Source: Saccopteryx bilineata (taxonomy: Eukaryota > Chordata > Mammalia > Chiroptera > Emballonuridae). Taken from it: 64,000 nt of DNA. Location of the stretch: contig NC_089498.1 in assembly GCF_036850765.1 (NCBI RefSeq), positions 71,712,305-71,776,304 on the forward strand. The letters run 5' to 3'. This document shows, in pieces, positions 1 through 49,200 of the stretch. Under the pieces are notes generated by a model. The model saw only the letters and a list, made by a program, of their open reading frames with translations. It was not told where the DNA came from and did not search any database. A program made the translations under genes and the position numbers. How positions within the stretch are numbered: position 1 is the first letter of the stretch; each line of letters begins with the position of its first letter.

Positions 1-36797
<36,797 letters not shown>

Positions 36798-37575
36798 GAC
36801 CTGAGTGATGCTTACTGGCTGGGGAGTGGAGAGGACATCTGGGGATGTGGCGGAAATCAAACCCGGGGATTTTGGCGGCCTCCTGGGTGAAGGGGAGAAG
36901 TGGGACGAAGATTGCGTTCCTTAGCCCCAGCCTTCCTTCGGCCGTCCTGAGGACTGCTCTGTTCTCCCTGCAGTGTCGGGGAACTAGCCTCCCCACTTGT
37001 CTTCCAGCACCTGCCCTGCTCTAGCCCCAGGGTCCTGTCATGGGGGGAGGCTCCTGCAGCCCCCACCCCAGCACCTTCAAGGTAAAGAGATGCCCTTTGT
37101 CCTCCAACACTTGCAGTGTAACAACAAAAAGGTCATTCCGGCTGCCAGGGGTTATTGGGGTTAATGAGAGGCTGACGCACCACTGGCCACCCGCCAGCCC
37201 CAAGCAGATCCTGCTCTTCGTCACCTTCTCTGCCAACTCCAAGACAACGGATGACAGACTCCCTGCCCTAGCACAGATGAAGTCCTGCAGCAGCCCGGGG
37301 TTACAGGATTGCTGCTCTCTCACCTTCCTTCATCTTAGATTAACCCCTTCGGTAGGAAGCTGGCCCTGTCTGACCCTTGCATCCCTATCCCACCTCAGCC
37401 TTGAGGTTGCTGCTCCACCATTTCGGTCCAGCCCCTTGCTGGACCCCACGTCAGTCCACATTCCGCTGCCTTGGGACTGAGGTGCCACATGAGTCTCTCA
37501 GGCCATGCTACAGCTCTAGGTGGCTTCCCCCAAGACTGACCGCATGCTCACTTCCTTTGGTGAGACCAGAGTTCC

Positions 37576-38747
37576 TTTATTTGGCACGGCCAGTGCCCAT
37601 GGCACAGTGATCTTTGTGGAGAACACATAATAGTAAACTCTTGACATTTGCAGTGTTCCATGTTCTGGAGGGACCCTGGGGTGCGGAGGGTGCATTGGCA
37701 AGTAGGGAGGGTGTGCCCTTGGGCCAATCTTGGAACTTTCTGGAGTCCCTACAGTTGTTCCTGCTTGCCGCCTTGCTGTGAAAGTGAGGGTGAGAATTGT
37801 GGGGCTGATTTTCAGGAGCCAATCATGTAAACCGCTGACACAGTATTGTAGTAACAAAAGTCATGGCTGCGGTTCATTAAACACTTAATCCTTATTTGGC
37901 CTGGTAGTTAATAGGCATCGCCTCTGTCATCCTCACAGCATACCTTGCCATTGGGAGAGGAAGAGCTCACTCAAGTGTGAGGTTCCCTTTGGCTTTATTT
38001 TTTCTTCCCCATTTTTCAATCTCTTTGACTCTTAACCACCATCTAGATGGGGCTGGATCTGAGGTCTTAGATCCAAGGCAGAGCAGCTCTGGATCGACTC
38101 ATAGGTGATGCTTTGCAAAATAAGTTTCTTCCCCATGTCTTTAACCTGATAATGAATCAGTGTCTTATTGGGTGCTGTACACAGGTGTGTTTTTATTTAT
38201 ACAACATTTATAAAATATGAGCCAAAAAGTAACAAGCCTGGAAGTGTCACAAATTTGGATTTCTGGCTTCTCTGGAAAGATCTAGCTCTGGCAACAGTGA
38301 GCTCTTATTGCAATATTTTCCCAGAGCTGGTCAGCTACTGTCCCCTTCAGATGCCTATGTCCTCTAGTTTGCCACAGTCCCCACCATTCCCTACTACCAC
38401 AACATTGGAAGCCAGTTGCCTTTTATCATCACATTTGCAGTTCTTCTTTTATGCTGGATCCAATGTACTCATTATGTGGTGTGCCCCAGGAGGGCGTCTG
38501 AGTCTGCAACTCCTGGACTAGATCAGTGTTAGCTCACACTGTCTTCTTTGACTCATATTGGGTCCCTGAAGCACTGAGAGGGAAGGCTGGGTCCTCCTAA
38601 AGTGAGCATCCATTGTAGAGTTCCCGCCCCATCTTGCTTTTCCATAGATGTACTGAAGGGTGAGGCATGGGCCGGATTTTCATATCTGGTCTTTTGACCT
38701 ACTCCTCAAAGGGTGCTAAGCCTCATGCTGCCGCGAGGCGCAAGGCT
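37576..38747 (-). other. TACR2: TACR2 3' UTR candidate region
   Basis: Minus-strand AATAAA hexamers lie at 38192-38197, 37994-37999 and 37576-37581. Which one is used cannot be told from sequence. The remaining gap to the HK1 3' end would be about 0.8-1.4 kb. Part of 38.17-38.55 kb looks like an old, unclassified interspersed repeat. Confidence 0.35.
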
Positions 38748-38964
38748 TCAGGGTTCAGCAGGCACCCCATTTAAAGGGGCCCCAGCCTGCCCGTTGGCAG
38801 CCTCGGACGGGGCCACATCCCCGTTCATGAACAAAGTCTCTTTGGTGTGACACCTGTTGACCCTCCTGGAAAGGGACGGGGTGTGAGTCAGCTCCAGCTT
38901 ATCCTCCTCGGTTGGCGTGACCCACGGGCAGCAACGGAAAGCAATCCGGAATCCAGAGCGAAAC
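38748..38964 (-). CDS. TACR2: TACR2 exon 5, coding part and stop
   Basis: The acceptor is gtcccccag. It encodes the C-terminal tail from [14 protein letters not shown] through [16 protein letters not shown], then [12 protein letters not shown] and TGA at 38750-38748. The last roughly 12 residues do not resemble the human tail, which runs about 14 residues longer. Confidence 0.92.
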
Positions 38965-40176
38965 CTGGGGGACGGAGGGTCAGCTTGAGCCGGGCTCAGG
39001 GGACCGTGACAGGAGCTGTCATGTGGCTGCCCCCACCTCCAGGAGCCCATCTCCTCACTCCCAGGAGACTAGCATTGCTCAGTGTTCGTCTAGACATAGT
39101 CTAGGAAATTTGATTTTTGAAAACAGGTAGAAGTCACCTGGAGCTAAGTCTAGAGATTGAAGCGGGTGATTGAGCTGAATTACACCATTTGTTATCACCA
39201 ACAGACAAAAAGAAACCAAGTACAACTTACTTAGAAACAACAGATTTCCTCGTTTGACTTGTTAATTTGCTTTTAAAGGAATATTCATAGGAGTCTTAAG
39301 AAATTGTGATTTTGGCTCTGGCCAGGGAACCCAGTTGGTTAGAGCGTCATCCTGACACGCCAAAGTTGCAGGTTCAATCCCCAGTCAGGACACATACAAA
39401 AATCAGCCTATGAATGCATAAATAAATGGAACAACAAATTGATGTCTCTCTCTCTTTCCCCACTTCCTCTCTCTCTAAAATCAACACATTAGCCCGACCT
39501 GTTGTAGCGCAGTGGATAGAGCGTTGACTTGGAATGCTGACGTCACCGGTTTAAAACCCTGGACTTGCCTGGTCAAGGCACATATGGGAGTTGATGCTTC
39601 CTGTTTCCCCCCTTCTCTCTCTCTCTCTCTTTTTTCTAAAATGAATAAAGTCTAAGAAAATAACATTAAAAAATGATAAAATCAATACATTTTTAAAAAA
39701 CTGGGCCTTTGGCAATGTTGGGTGGAATAAGAAAGCTCTCCCAAGGGGATTCCTTTGAATTAAAATATACACTTGGAACTCCTCTAAGTTGGTACATTCA
39801 CTTAAAAAATAAACAGCTCTCCCTGTGGCACCATAGATGTAATTAGATGTGCATGCAAATTAGAGAGAAGAGGAAGCAGGGAGTAGAAGAAACAGGCTGG
39901 CAGAAAGTGAACACTGGCCTGGCAGGGAGGAACAGAGTAAACGAGACCCTTGGGACAGCCGAGGGCTGCATTGTCTGTTCCCAGAGGCCACAGGTTCCGT
40001 GTTCTGGAAGAGCAGGCCTGACTTTGGTCCTTGCCTTGTAGCTCTATAGGATTCCTCAGTGTGGCCAACAAATGCTGTTGTTATAGGGGCTTAACGGCTT
40101 CTGCTACTCATACCCACACTCGGCCTGTCCCAGCCCAAGCTAACCATCTATCGTCGTCCTCCCCACCCCCTCTCCA

Positions 40177-40215
<39 letters not shown>

Positions 40216-43200
40216 CGTCCACATCTCAGAGCCTGACAACTGACTCTGTCCTTGTCCTTCCAGATGTTCAGGCCAAGAACCTGGAGGCGTCTTTGATTTC
40301 CTCTTGCACGCCACCTCCCCTCTATCACATTCTGTTGGCTTTACCTTAGCAGTATCCAGACTCTGACCACTTCTCACCCTAGTCTAAACTTGCTATGTCT
40401 CATCTGGATTACTGCAGTAGCCTGATCCTGTCTCTGCTTCTCCCCCTGCCTCACTGTGGTCCAGTTCCAACACAGCTGCTGGACTGATTCTTTCAAAGGG
40501 AAGTCAGAGCCGGTGTCTCCCGGGCTTAGAGCCCCACAGGGCTCCCCAGGTCAGAGTACCAGCCCAAGTCCTTCCCTTGACTCCAAGGCCTTTGCCTCAG
40601 CTGTTCCCTCTGCCTGGAACTCTTCCTTAGACAGGTCCCACTCAATCCTCAAATCATTGCTCAAAAGACTCCTCAATAAAGGCCAACCTGATTCCGTAAA
40701 ACTGTATCCCCAGCCCGCAGCCTCTCTCAGCCCTTCCTGTCCTCCCTCACCCAGCTCCCATTTTTTCTTTGTTCTGTAGGATTTACCACCCAAGACACTA
40801 TGTGATTCATGTGCTCACTATGTTGGCTTATTGCCTGTCCCTCTCACTAGAATGTCAGCTCCCTGAGGAAAGGGGCATTGTTTCTGCTCACTGGTGCCTC
40901 CCAAGTGCCTGGAACAGCATGGGCACACAACCACTTGTTGAACATGTTCTTAACAAAGATTCCTGCCAGGAGCACTAGGTCCCACTTTAGAGCTATTGTT
41001 ATCAAATAATGAATGATTCGAAGCTTATTTTAGGGTCCTGGCTGGGTAGCTCAGTTGGTTAGAGCAGTGTTTTTCAACCAGTGTGCCGTGAGACATGGTC
41101 AGGTGTGAGTATAAATACATTTAGAAACTATATTATTAACTATATGTATAATATGTACTGTTTTAGAGTGTCATTTTGTGTCATTTTGGTAGGTGGTGTG
41201 CCCCAGGATTTTGTAAATGTAAAAAATGTGCCGCGGCTCAAAAAAGGTTGAAAATCACTGGGTTAGAGCATTGTCCCGATATGCCAAGAGTGTGGGTTTG
41301 ATCCCTGGTCAGAGCACATATAACAATCAACCTCAATGCCCTGGCCAGTGGCACAGTGAATAGAGCGATGTCCTGGAGTTCTGGGGTTGCCAAGCCCGAG
41401 GGTGCCGGCTCTATCCCTGAGGTCACTAGTTCGAGCCCAGGTCAGGGCACATATGAGAAGCAATCAATGGCACAACTAAATGAAACAAGTTGATGCTTCC
41501 CTCTCTCTCTCTCTCCTTTACCAGCTTCTTTCTCCCTTCTTCTCTCTCTCTCTCAAAAAAAAAAAAAAGAATCAACCAATGAATGCATAAATGGGTGGAA
41601 CAATAAATTGATGTCTCTCTCTTTCCTTTCCTTTCTCTCTAAAATCAATCAATAAATATAACTTATTTCAGGAATTTCAAGAGTCCCTTAGAGAAATAGA
41701 GCCCTGAGGATTGTGTCTTTGGGGATCAGGAGAATGACCAACACAGACACTGGGAGCTGGGGTCCCCTCCCTCATATGACAGTCCCTGTCTCCAAGCTCT
41801 CTCTCCTACAAACTGCACACAAGAGAAATGAGCGATGTGGGGATAAGGCCTTGACATGGTGTGCTGGTTCCATTGCTTGTATGAGCTAAGGAAAGTCTTT
41901 TCTGAGGTTCAGTTTCCTCATCTGTAAAACGGCAATAACACCTCTATCCCTCTATTATTTACTTTCCAAGCAGGAGACAATAGAGGATTCTGGCATTCAT
42001 TAAACATTCAAAAAAATTAGTTTTCTCACTTCCATCTGGCCTTCCCAGCTGTGTAGGATATCTGAACAACAAAGACCCTAATGGCATGCGTGGCCTGGAC
42101 ATGTGTGCAGAGAGGAGAGGAGAGGCATGAACAAGAGGCTCAGGGCCAACCTTGTCCACATCCCTCTCTTGTTAAGGCCAGGAGTCAGTGTTCTCTCATC
42201 TCCTCTGACTGGGCCCCACCTCCAGGACCCTCTGAAGCTGCATGGCCAGCTCCCCAGCAGGACTCCTGGGCGCTGGCGTTTCTGCCTGGCCCAGCACCTT
42301 CCGCCTCCCCACATGCCCCAGAACAAAGGCCAGAGCCCTCTCTGGACTCTGCTTCCCCAGAAGTACAAAGGTGGGGTGAACCAGGTGGTGTCTGAGGGAG
42401 GAGTGAGATATTGGCTCCTTCCTCCTTGGTTGTCTGCCAAAGTCCCTTCCCAGCAGCCCTGAAAGCCCCTGAGGGCAGGAAATTGGATCTTCCCAAGCAG
42501 CGGGCTTGCTCCTCCTCCAGGCTTGGCTTTGGGTCCTGACTGAGTGCTTCGCACTGCTGGGGCTGGTGCTGTTCTCACCCAAGGGAAGTCCTTGGTTCTT
42601 CCTCTTTGCAGAAAGCTCTTAAAATGTCAGGATACATGAATACCTTTCCCCTGGCTCCGTCCATCCTCCCTCTTTGTCCTTATACCTCTCTCTGACTCTC
42701 CCTCCATCTTTTTGTCCCCCCCTTCTCTCTTCTTGTCCCAGATGTAGCCCCCAGAAGAGAACAGGTGCAGACAACGTGAGAGCTATGACCTGGGCAATGG
42801 GGCAAGGCTTTGGGGAGGAGGTGGGACTCAGGTCAGAGGGAGAATTGTGCTTTGGGCTCACTGTGAGGATGGCAATCCCATGAGAGGGTAAGGACACAAG
42901 GGCACCAGCTCAAGTTCACATGGGAGCCCAGATGAAGCCAAGCCTTGGGGCCCTGAGGGCTGAGGAGAAGGGGGGATGAATGCCCACCTGCGGTTGAGGC
43001 AGCAGTAGATGATGGGATTGTACATGGTGGAGCTCATGGCCAGCCAGAAGAGTGCCAGGTAGACCTGTTGAATGAACTTGTGGCAGTAGATGTCCTCCTG
43101 GAAGCTGCCCAGGATGAAGTAGAGGTGATAGGGAAGCCAGCAGATGGCAAATGTCACCACCACCAGCACCATGGTCTTCACAAACTGGTCCAGGAGAGGC

Positions 43201-46200
43201 TCAGGTCACTCCTCAGCTTGGAAGCCCCAAGCCCCAGTCCACCCAGGGGAAGGGGAAGGGGCAGGGTGCTCCTCTTGCCAGTCTGGGGAACTCAACAAGC
43301 AGGTGCTGTCTACGTCTATGGCCTCAGTCCCCTCTGGCCTCTGCCGTGCAGACACTCCTAGGCCCTTCATCTGAGGCTTCTGTTCAGCCGAGTCCCTCTG
43401 CCCACACTGCTGTCTTTCCTTTGAAGCCTTCACTCCTCAATGCCCAACTTAGTGGCCACTTCCTCTAAAAGGCATCCTGGATCCCTTGTGAATAAACACT
43501 TGCTCCGCACCCCATCCTTTGGGGAGACCCTGTGCCAGCTGTGAGTTTCCAGACCTGTGCCAGCTGTGAATTTCCAGACCCTGTGCCAGCTGTGAGTTTC
43601 CACACTGCCCCCTGGGATCTGTGTCGGCCTCAGCCCTTCTAACATAGGTAGTGAGACTCCAACTTGGTTCCCCAGCCTCTACCCAGGACCCCCTCGTGGG
43701 TTGTTTCAGCAGGTGCTCTTGAACATGGCACCGTACCCCATGAGGGATGGAAGACAAGCCAGGGCTGGCAAATGGAGACCAGCTCTCCATGAGGAAGGAC
43801 ACCCAAATGGTGTCCTATATCCAACTACCTCGCTGAATTGCCCTGAAAAATGCTGAATAGTGGTGAGAAGTCAAGACTTTGACCTGATACATGATATGAT
43901 TAACATTACCTCCCCTGCTTGCCTATCGGGAAGCGGGCAAGGCAAAGATAGGCTCTGCATGCTGCATCAGGGTTCTTAGGGGCCCTGAATGGCAGGGAGG
44001 AGGATACTCGCACATCCTTTGGAAATCAAAGACAGATGATGCAGCCGAACTACAATGCAGTTTCCAGGATCTCAGGTCTGTAGTTCCAGCATTTGAGAAT
44101 TCTCCTGTGATTTCTATTAAGGAGCTCCCTGCAGTTCTGTGAGACTTCTTAAATTCAACATTCTGATTACTCAAAAAGTGTAAGATTTTAAGATTCTGTT
44201 ATTCTAAGGTTTTTGGAGGTATCTGAAATTCTGTGGGACATTAGGATTCCCCGATTTTCTTAACATTCTGGAAAATTCCTTTAACTTTGTATTCGGCCAA
44301 AGACCAAAGGCAAGTCGGCCTGCCCAGGAAGCACAAACTCGGGTTCTGACTAGGGACATGGGACCCAGGCCTGTCATGTGTTGGGCTCTGGGTTTGGTTC
44401 CCCGGCGCCCCCTTGAGGGCGGGCCCTAAGCTGGGAAGCGAGGCTCCGAAGGCGGGGCCGGCCTCCGACCCGCCCCTCCCGGCCCGCCCCTCCCCGCCCC
44501 GAGCTCCCACCTTCTTTTTGGCCTGTAGGTAATGCATGTTGGCGCCGTGAGCATGGTACCCCGGGACCGCGCGTCTCCAGAGCGTGAAGCCGATGACGCT
44601 GTAGGCGACGAACATCACCACGAGAGGCAGGAAGTAGATGAGGACGATCACTGAGAGGTGGTACCTGGAGGGAGAGCCAGGGGCCTGGGCACCGGAGGTC
44701 CGGGGGCGACTCCGGCATCTGCCAGCGCTCAGTCCCCTGGACCCCGCGGGCCCCCGGAGCTGCCCTTGAGTCGCCGCCGGCGACCCACCCTGGGCGGCCT
44801 CCGGAGGCCTAAGGGTGATTTAAGAAAAATAAATAAATAAAGGCAACATTAGCTAGCACATGTACCCAAAGAGGACCTTTCCTGCTGCGAAGGGGACACC
44901 AATTTTAGCCCTGCGTCGTCGGTCCAGGTGGTAAACAAGTACTAAAAAAGGAAATAACTAAGGACGAAAAAGTTAACCAAGTAATATATTTGTTTCAAAT
45001 TTAAAATGCTATTAAGGAGGACGTAAAATTACTTATCTACCCCCATCATTATTAACAATTTTGAATATTTTCTTCCAGAATCGTGCGCGCGCGTGTGTGA
45101 ATGTGTGTATGTGTTGCCTGCATCAGGGTTGGAACTCATCGTCCCCAGGGAGTTGGTGCTTGGTACCCCAAGTTCTTACTGGCTCCCTCTCAGGGAGGTC
45201 TGTATTAAGGTGGAGAAACATCGCCTCCCAGTGGCCAGTTACGGAATATTCTGCTTTCCACCCCTCCCCGACCCAGAAACCGGAGCGCTTCCCTACACGT
45301 CATCGCTCTGGAAAAGTGAGTCCTTCTGAGAAGGTGGGGTACAGGGTAGGGGCGAGACCCCGGGCAGTGTCGGCCCTCGGAACTCATCAATCCTAGGAAC
45401 AGGCTTATCGGAGGAATGGCGCCTTCCGCAGTACCGAAGGCCACAGCGTCGCCCTCTTCTGGCGGATGCTCGGGACAGATGGCGACCAGGTAGGGGAGGT
45501 GTTGCGGGGAGGGGTTATAAAGGAGGCCGGGATTAAGACTGTTGCCATGGTGACCTGGCAGCTCTCGCGATTGGGGTAGCTGGGGCCTCGTTGGATTAAA
45601 TTTGCCCCTCCAGGTTTTCATTCGTCTCCTGTTTAAACGACCACATACTGGGGCACCAGGTCTGTGGCAGGATAGTGCTAAGGGCTTTATGTACATTTTT
45701 CCATTTGTGCTCACAGCAACCCTTGAGCAAGGTTCTTTTACTAATAATCCCCATTTGAGAGAGAAGGAGCCAGAGGTTCGGAGAGGTTCAGTGCCTACGA
45801 AGGGTCTTCCAGTCAGCTGGGGACAGAGCAGGGTTCCACCCCAACTTCTGACTCCAAAACCTCAACCAATTTATTCTCCTCTACTAACCAACCATGCCAT
45901 GCTTGGGGATCAGGAAGCCAAACATGAGAACTAGGCAAATGGAGGCCCAACAAAGAGAAAGGACTTACCCAGGGCCACACAGTGGCCTTTTGTCCCACCC
46001 ACCGCAGAGCCCTGGTGCCACCTCAGCACAATCCAGGCACCAGGCAGCCTCCTGAAAACACCCCAGGCTCCATCCCCTGCTTTTTCTTTTTGCCTCAATA
46101 CCCTGACCCTTGTGGTCCTAGCATTTACAGTGTTCTTCCCCAAACACACACCTACACACATTCCTGAACACGCACCTGTGTGCACATGCATGTCTGCAAG

Positions 46201-49200
46201 CACACCCACATACTTATACACACATGGGCACTCACAGACACGACGAGGTACAGTGTGTCTGCACATGTAGTGTCACACGTACATGCACCCATGTCCTCAT
46301 TTAAGGATGTACACATCCTGATTTAAGTGGCAGAGTGGGGAGGAGATTTGGGTCTGAAGCAGGACTACTTGTATTTAACTCCTCACTTCACCACTTACTA
46401 GTTGTTGGTCTTGGGCACATTACTTAGCTTTGTAGTGTTTCAGTTTCCTCATCTAAAGAATGGGAAGAAAATAATTCATACCCCATAATGTTGGGAGAAT
46501 GAAATGAGTCCATATATGTGCTTAGAACAAGCCTGACACTTAGTGAGTGATGTTACTTTTAGTGTATACGTGTGCTCCACATGATCCCCAATACACTCCC
46601 AGGCACGTGTATACCCACATGCACACACAAGCATGTACACTGTCAGGCATATGCACGTATCATGCTTTACCCCCTGCCCCCCTTCCAGGCCTTACAAAAG
46701 GAGTGTCTTGCCACTGTTGTCTTCAGGCCAGGCCACGATGCACTTAGTGGCCCCATGGTCCAGGATCACAGTGGAATAGAAGCACTGGGGGAAGGCGAGG
46801 GCCAGGGCCACCAGCCAGATGCCAGCAATAACCGCTTTGGTGCCAGGGGCTGAGAGCCGTGGCTGGAAGGGGTGGACAATGGCCATATACCTGTGAGCAA
46901 AGGGTGGCATGAGCAGTGGGTACCCTCTCCTTAGACCAGTCCCCGTCCTCTCCCCCACTACAGGCCCGCACCCGCTGGCCCCATTCTCCACACTTCTGCT
47001 GGTGACTTGAAGAGAGCCAGCTGGGCCAGTGACCTTCCCTCAGCTATATGGCACACTAGTGGCTTAAACCCCAGCTCAGGCCCCCGCTGCACCACCTCCC
47101 TCTGAGTACGGACCTGCTCTCAGATGGCCACAAGAGAACTGTGGCCACACTGGAAGTCCATCTCTGGACATTTGTCCGACGCTCAGCCCTGCCGAGCCCC
47201 TCAGTCTTAGGCCAGTCCCTCTTCTGTTCAGAAACCTCAGCAGAGCCCAGCAGTCTCCTGGACAAAGTGGGAGCAGTGTTGCCCACCGGCTCTCTGGAGT
47301 GGTGGAAACGCTCTATATGTGCACTGTCCTGTTCGGTGGCCACTAACGACATGTGGCCAATATGACTGAGGAACTGAGATTTACATTTTTATTAATTAAA
47401 ATTAAATAGGCATATATGGCTATGGCTATATTATCACATAAGTGCAGCCCAAACCTTTAAATGCAGTGCTCAACGCCCTTTGCACATGGCCAGTGCACTT
47501 TCCAGTCTCCTGAGTCACTGCTTCCTGCACCTTCCCTGGCTCACTCTGGTCATTGAACAGCCCTGTGTGTGTGCCCTCTGTGGGGATAGTACATGGGATT
47601 ATAAAGACAGACAGTTATACTGAAATACTACCATTAAAATATAAAATAAATTTGGGACATAGTAATAGGTTCACATCTTTCTCAACTAACTAAATAAGAT
47701 CTAGCAGCAGTTCTGGAAACTATGGTAATTTTGAAGTAGTAATGAGTGTAGAGAATACTTTGAGATTTCTGCACCACAGATGTATCTGCGATATCTATTG
47801 GCGACAGTCCCAGGTACTGCTGGTGTCCCAGCAAACCATGGTGTGCTGCCTACATTTGTAATTGTGATCCCTCCAAATTGACGATGCTTCATATTTCTGC
47901 TCACAGTCCATGGTCACAGGTTGTGCCCGGCTGGACTACGTGATTGTTGACCCCCCTCCCCCTCCCCCCCGTGACACTGATCTTCTTCCTTGACTGTGGC
48001 CTGGCCCCAGGCCAGCTCCTCCCCTCAACAGCCTGGACGTGGGCTGAGTACCTTAGCAGAACAAGAGAAGTAGGCTGCCCTGGCCGGTTGGCTCAGCGGT
48101 AAAGCGTCGGCCTGGCGTGCAGGGGACCCGGGTTCGATTCCCGGCCAGGGCACATAGGAGAAGCGCCCATTTGCTTCTCCACCCCCTCTCCTTCCTCTCT
48201 GTCTCTCTCTTCCCCTCCCGCAGCGAGGCTCCATTGGAGCAAAGATGGCCTGGGCGCTGGGGATGGCTCCTTGGCCTCTGCCCCAGGCGCTAGAGTGGCT
48301 CTGGTCGCGGCAGAGCGACCCCCCGGAGGGGCAGAGCATCGCCCCCTGGTGGGCAGAGCGTCACCCCTGGTGGGCGTGCCGGATGGATCCCGGTTGGGCA
48401 CATGCGGGAGTCTGTCTGACTGTCTCTCCCCGTTTCCAGCTTCAGAAAAATACAAAAAAAAAAAAAAAAGGAGAAGTAGGCCATGTTTCTCAAGGTTCTT
48501 GAGCACCCTGCCCCCCATGGATGATACAGGTGACCAAAGGATCAATTTGTGTGCTTGTGTGTCCTTCCTGTTCTAGGAGGTGGGAGAGGAAAGGAGAGTT
48601 TTCTCCTTATTCTGTTAGTAGAGGAGCAGGCCTGGGGCTTTGGGTGCAGGCTGATCTGGGTTTGAATTCTGACTCTATGCTTCCCAGCCTTAGGTCTTGA
48701 ACAAATAACCTTAGCTCTGCAGGTTCTGTTTCCATTTCCTCCTCTGGGAAGTGGGATGATGGTAATTTGTGCCATCTGGGTTGCTGCAGAGAGCAAATGA
48801 GATGGTTGAGAAGTGCCTGCAGGCAGCGGGGCTCAGGACTTGAGAGTGTGATTATTCCCGGGAATTTATTTCCTTTAACTTTGCTGGAAATGGCTCTGGT
48901 TCTAGATGATCCCTGGGCCTTCTTCCTGGATTAATCGGAATCTTGGAACAAAGCCAGGACAGTAGGACACGGCCTCAAGTTTCACTTAGCCCTTGCCCTG
49001 AGCAGGGATGTTCGTGTCTTGAGATTAAGGGCATTAAGCGAGCAACTGACTCTGCCTGGAAGCATGTCTACCCTGTCCTGGTGAGCGCCCCCAGGTGCTA
49101 CCCTCACACACACAGGCATGCTCGTGCCACAGGCCTTTGCTGCGGCTGCACCTTTTGCAGAAAGTCTTTCCCCAGAGCCTGGGGGCTCACTCTCCCACCT

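Larger units (their letters stand above)
41038..41660 (+). mobile_element. Old tRNA SINE carrying two nested insertions
   Basis: The host SINE starts gtcctggctgggtagctc, is broken by a hAT MITE (41065-41260), resumes, is broken again by a second SINE (about 41337-41568), and finishes at aatcaaccaatgaatgc with a CT-rich tail. Confidence 0.8.
38965..42987. other. TACR2: TACR2 intron 4
   Basis: GT-AG intron (minus donor gtgggc). Contains SINEs, a CA repeat, an L2 fragment and a multiply nested SINE/hAT block. 41990-42980 appears unique apart from a MIR-like bit at 41860-41990. Confidence 0.65.
44665..46695. other. TACR2: TACR2 intron 2
   Basis: GT-AG (donor gtaagg). Contains two MIRs and a degenerate CA-rich tract at about 46140-46300; otherwise no feature recognised. 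Confidence 0.65.
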
